Shown one piece after another: positions 5,533 through 8,116 of a DNA stretch of 8,116 nucleotides. Within the stretch, counting starts at the first letter, position 1. The number at the start of each line of letters is the position of its first letter. Made by a program: the position numbers and the translations under genes. The notes below the pieces were generated by a model that was given only the letters and a program-made list of their open reading frames with translations, did not search any database and had not been told where the DNA came from. The stretch is from Thermoplasmatota archaeon (GTDB lineage: Archaea > Thermoplasmatota > E2 > DHVEG-1), in NCBI GenBank assembly GCA_016930995.1, contig JAFGFQ010000077.1:1-8116 (forward strand). The letters are read 5' to 3'.

Positions 5533-7995
5533 GTATCGGAAATTGTTGGGACTCTTATCCTTATCGTCATCGCAGTCAGTACTTTTTCAGCAGTTTCCAT
5601 TATTATCCTTAATCCTTGGTCAAATTTTTCAGATGTTGATACACCACAGGTAACCTTGGTTGGGACCGTTGAAAACAATAACGTGGTGATTCAACATCGA
5701 GGGGGGATAGCCATTCCTACAAAAACAAAAGTACTGTTGACAATTGACAATACAGTTATCAATTTTAGCGTCGGTGATTTTAATTATTTTAATGATCAAA
5801 ACAGTGATGGCTTCTGGAACATCGGTGAGATACTCATCTATCCATCAGGAGGATCTCTGCAAGGCAAACAAGTAACCTGTCTTATCGTGGATGTTGATAA
5901 AAATTTCGTCATTTTCGATAAAGTCATACAAAAAGCAATCACCGTTATATCCCCCTACGTTGCTGCACTCCAACCAGATGAAGTCACAGAAACGTCTGCG
6001 ACAATAAAAATGTATTATCATTTTTACAACACAAGTTATTATTCCTCAGGTTCTTTGAATTTCACCTATGGGCCTTTTGGTGGACCATATCTGAATTCAT
6101 CATCGATAAAACCCGTGTCCATTTCAGGATGGTATGGTTTGCAGCTCACAGGACTTGCCAGTGGAACACGCTATGAGTACTGGGCGTGGATGAATTGTAC
6201 AAATGGGACATTAAAAGATGGACCAATCTCTTTTTACACCTATCAGACCACACGAGGTTTATGGCATTTTGATGAACCTCCTGGATCACCAGTCGCATAT
6301 GATGTCATAGACCCGACTTCAAACGGAGATGTCTATGCAGCTGTATTTGATCCAACCGGGAAAATCAATGGTTCTCTGACTCTTATAGGTGCATCTGATT
6401 ACGTTAATGTTCCGCATCATGATAAGTTCAATCTGACCAGTGATATGACGATTGAAGCATGGGTGAACGTCTCGAAAATAGGGGCGCAATTCCCCGGAAA
6501 CGTCTCCGAGCTCTCCTCAAAAAACATTTCTGACATCCTAGGTAGCACCTGTTTTGAACCTGATCTGATTCAAATACTGGGAACCACCTATGCTCTTGCC
6601 TATCGTGATAACACGTCTACATATATTTCGACCTTCAAAATGAATGATGACGGTGTCTTTCTTGGTACTATGGATACAAAAACAATAGCGGTCCCGCATT
6701 TCTATGAACCAGAAATCATCCACATCCAGAACGATATCTATGCTGTCGTATATGGTGCCTCTGATGATCAAACCGAGGCTAAAAGCCATATTGTGACTCT
6801 GTTCATCTATGGAAACGGGACCATTGGTAGTATCATTGATAGCTTTGATTTCCCTGTTTACTATGGGCGAGAGGCAAATATCTTCTCCATTGGCAATGAG
6901 TTATACGCACTAGCAATAGGAGGTGCATCCTTTGAAGTCTATCCGACCGGATACCTGGTCACTCTCTCCATCACCAATCAAGGTGATATCGGTTCGACTC
7001 TGATAGATACATTAAAACTACCCTTATCCTCAAGTTGTTCAGAAACATCACTGATACACCTGTCAAATGATCTCTACGCAATCACCTATAATGGTTATGG
7101 GATCACAGGAGGAAACGGATATCTCATAACAGTGCACATCTTGAGTAATGGCTCTATTGTTGAACCGCTGGAGGATATCTGTCAATTTACATTACCGCAG
7201 GATGGATTGGAACCAACAATGATCCAAGTGAATAATGATATCTATGCTATCTCCTATGGTGCTGATTCCAATAATCTGCTCAGAACAGGATATATTAAAA
7301 CAGTTAGCATTGACTCATCTGGTATTGTAATCAATGCAAGTATCGATATTCTGCCTTTCTACACGTATCTTTCGCCAATCGATTATAATTTTGAGACGGA
7401 TATCTTACATGTGGATGCTAAACTCTACGCGATTTCTTTTACAGGGGGAAATAACAGCAATTGGCAACGTGGTTTTCTTACCACGATCTCCATTGAAGAC
7501 ACAGGTAATATTTCTGATACCGCATTATTTATCTATGAATTCAAGGGACGCTCCGCTCTCGGTGGCACATCTGCCTTGCGATTGATCAACTACAAGGATC
7601 GATTGATTATTATCTATGGATCGATTGATGGAAGCCAGAAAGGTTTTCTGACTATGGAGAAAATAGATCTCCTTGGTCAACAAAAATTAATCATTCATAA
7701 GGGGAATTCTTATGCTATAATGGTTAATTATAATCTACTGACTGCTCAGATGAGAATTGGCAACACGACATACCAGGTCTCTGGTACCATCGGATTCGAC
7801 AGTTGGACAAAAATTGATTTCACGTACGGCGGGGGTTTTCTAAAATTGTTTATCAATGATATCATTCAGACCGGCGCAAGTCAGCTATGCTCAGGGGAAA
7901 TCATTTGCAATACTAACCCACTAGTTTTTGGAGCAGGATTGTACGGTTCTCTTGATGAGGTTACTATTGTACGAGCAGTCTATGTGCCACCCTAA
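5485..7995 (+). CDS. Large pilin-anchored surface protein: pilin domain, Fn3-like domain, LamG-like domain interrupted by a beta-propeller
   Basis: An 836-residue exported protein, far longer than a usual archaeal pilin, and probably the substrate of the machine encoded upstream. Residues 1-16 form a basic leader ending EQG; a cut after Gly16 would give VSEIVG followed by a hydrophobic helix to about 42. Residues 54-148 match the archaeal pilin domain (HRGG at 71-74, a DxNxDG...GE loop at 104-115). Residues about 154-253 look Fn3-like (VTETSATI, GLASGTRYEYW, ISFYT). LamG-like halves lie at about 256-337 (GLWHFDE, YVNVP, MTIEAWVN) and 733-836 (IIHKGNSY, FIND, GSLDEVTI). Between them are about seven 40-60-residue repeats with DIYAIxYG cores, likely a propeller. 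About nineteen NxS/T sequons occur. Probable role: adhesin or tip/minor pilin; the ligand is unknown. The domain limits are my reading, not a search result. Confidence 0.9.
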   Translation: MKNPMKRYSFRSNEQGVSEIVGTLILIVIAVSTFSAVSIIILNPWSNFSDVDTPQVTLVGTVENNNVVIQHRGGIAIPTKTKVLLTIDNTVINFSVGDFNYFNDQNSDGFWNIGEILIYPSGGSLQGKQVTCLIVDVDKNFVIFDKVIQKAITVISPYVAALQPDEVTETSATIKMYYHFYNTSYYSSGSLNFTYGPFGGPYLNSSSIKPVSISGWYGLQLTGLASGTRYEYWAWMNCTNGTLKDGPISFYTYQTTRGLWHFDEPPGSPVAYDVIDPTSNGDVYAAVFDPTGKINGSLTLIGASDYVNVPHHDKFNLTSDMTIEAWVNVSKIGAQFPGNVSELSSKNISDILGSTCFEPDLIQILGTTYALAYRDNTSTYISTFKMNDDGVFLGTMDTKTIAVPHFYEPEIIHIQNDIYAVVYGASDDQTEAKSHIVTLFIYGNGTIGSIIDSFDFPVYYGREANIFSIGNELYALAIGGASFEVYPTGYLVTLSITNQGDIGSTLIDTLKLPLSSSCSETSLIHLSNDLYAITYNGYGITGGNGYLITVHILSNGSIVEPLEDICQFTLPQDGLEPTMIQVNNDIYAISYGADSNNLLRTGYIKTVSIDSSGIVINASIDILPFYTYLSPIDYNFETDILHVDAKLYAISFTGGNNSNWQRGFLTTISIEDTGNISDTALFIYEFKGRSALGGTSALRLINYKDRLIIIYGSIDGSQKGFLTMEKIDLLGQQKLIIHKGNSYAIMVNYNLLTAQMRIGNTTYQVSGTIGFDSWTKIDFTYGGGFLKLFINDIIQTGASQLCSGEIICNTNPLVFGAGLYGSLDEVTIVRAVYVPP
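5794..5829 (+). other. EF-hand-like calcium-binding loop in the pilin domain
   Basis: Residues 104-115 read DQNSDGFWNIGE: Asp at 1, Asn at 3, Asp at 5, Gly at 6, a hydrophobic residue at 8 and Glu at 12 of the loop, the ligand pattern of an EF-hand loop. No flanking EF helices are evident, so it is a single loop between strands. Calcium binding is inferred. Confidence 0.55.
6250..6495 (+). other. LamG-like domain, N-terminal half
   Basis: Residues 256-337 carry hallmarks of the concanavalin A-like LamG fold: GLWHFDE at the start, a G-x-I-N-G turn, YVNVP, and LTSDMTIEAWVN. The domain then stops short of its sugar- or calcium-face strands, which reappear only after residue 732. Confidence 0.75.
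6553..7680 (+). repeat. About seven beta-propeller-type protein repeats inserted in the LamG domain
   Basis: Repeats at residues about 357-406, 408-460, 462-517, 519-575, 576-634, 636-694 and 695-732. The shared pattern is (E)P/T-x-I-I-x-I-x-N-D-I-Y-A-I-x-Y-G, a variable loop, G-Y-L-x-T-x-x-I, a turn with Asn/Asp-Gly, then I-D-x-x-x-L-P. Cores include NDIYAVVYG, NELYALAIG, NDLYAITYN, NDIYAISYG and AKLYAISFT. Four short strands per unit and seven units suggest a seven-bladed propeller. The last unit lacks its fourth strand. The repeats are diverged at DNA level, so this is an old duplication. Confidence 0.75.
7681..7992 (+). other. LamG-like domain, C-terminal half
   Basis: Residues 733-836 continue the LamG fold: QKLIIHKGNSYAIMV, the central SWTKIDFTYGGGFLKLFIND stretch, then PLVFGAGLYGSLDEVTI near the C-terminus. 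Together with residues 256-337 this makes about 185 residues, a normal LamG length. Cys802 and Cys808 may form a disulfide. Confidence 0.75.
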
Positions 7996-8018
7996 ATAAG
8001 ATAGGAAAAAATGAATGA

Positions 8019-8035
8019 TTAATAAAAAAAAATAA
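8019..8035 (+). promoter_or_regulatory. Possible TATA box in the gap before the next gene
   Basis: An A/T-only run (TTAATAAAAAAAAATAA) in the 51-base gap after the pilin-like gene. Its left part lies about 23-25 bases upstream of ATG 8047, a distance that would give a nearly leaderless archaeal transcript. There is no T-run on the + strand that would act as an archaeal terminator, so read-through from the operon is equally possible. The evidence is weak. Confidence 0.25.
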
Positions 8036-8046
8036 TTCGTGAGAAA

Positions 8047-8116
8047 ATGAAAAGATTAAAGGGTAAATATAGCATCAATTCCCCGTCGTTTAGAAAGAAA
8101 AATCTTCGGAGACACA
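8047..8116 (+). CDS. Start of an unknown gene with strongly basic N-terminus (3' partial)
   Basis: An ATG at 8047 opens a frame of 23 complete codons that runs off the right edge. The peptide begins MKRLKGKYSIN and continues SPSFRKKNLRRH, with ten Lys/Arg in 23 residues and no acidic residue. A GTGAG at 8039-8043 lies only three bases before the ATG, a rather tight ribosome site. The charge pattern is what one expects of a prepilin leader just before its cleavage site, as in the preceding gene, but the hydrophobic helix would lie outside the window. It could also be an unrelated basic protein or a chance frame. Confidence 0.4.
   Translation, partial: MKRLKGKYSINSPSFRKKNLRRH

Noticed and set aside
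5794..5829. Dockerin module
   Set aside because: There is only one calcium-loop motif and no second repeat or following helix pattern; the loop lies within the pilin domain.
7334..7585. 83-codon + strand frame inside the pilin-like gene
   Set aside because: It lies wholly within the repeat region in another frame, with no ribosome site and no protein features.
8011..8022. ATG at 8011 as a start of the next gene
   Set aside because: The frame stops after three codons (ATG AAT GAT TAA); GTG 8039 also stops at its fourth codon.

Overview
The window looks archaeal. The evidence is an FlaI/GspE/TadA-type secretion ATPase of archaeal style (the core reads IEETREINLPHPNWIP), half-length FlaJ/TadC-like membrane proteins, a class III (type IV pilin-like) signal peptide followed by an archaeal pilin domain, many N-glycosylation sequons, and tightly overlapping genes with GGAG/GGAGG ribosome binding sites. 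A euryarchaeal source is most likely, perhaps a methanogen or Thermoplasmata-like lineage, but the sequence alone does not fix the taxon. Base composition is moderate to AT-leaning and even across the window, with no sign of an inserted island.

Layout: everything readable is on the + strand and forms one compact operon. (1) 1-1938: pilus or secretion ATPase, cut by the left edge, with an acidic Ser/Thr/Pro-rich N-terminal linker. (2) 1938-3707: a second, paralogous ATPase that begins with a CxxC...CxxC zinc ribbon. (3) 3704-4579 and (4) 4582-5484: two different T2SSF/TadC-like membrane platform proteins. (5) 5485-7995: an 836-residue secreted or pilus-anchored protein with a pilin-type N-terminus, a pilin domain, an Fn3-like domain, and a LamG-like domain split by about seven propeller-type repeats. 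(6) From 8047 a short reading frame starts with a strongly basic N-terminus and runs off the right edge. Genes 1-5 overlap by 1 or 4 bases, are separated by 2, or abut.

Inferred working model: the ATPases power assembly at the inner face of the membrane, the two T2SSF proteins form the platform, and the large pilin-like protein is the exported substrate. It would present a glycan-binding-like (LamG) plus propeller head on the cell surface, probably as an adhesin or as a tip or minor pilin. No prepilin peptidase and no small major pilin lies inside the window. The most notable features are the propeller inserted inside the LamG fold of a pilin-anchored protein, and the tandem ATPases that both keep their catalytic motifs and share patches of perfect nucleotide identity suggestive of gene conversion.
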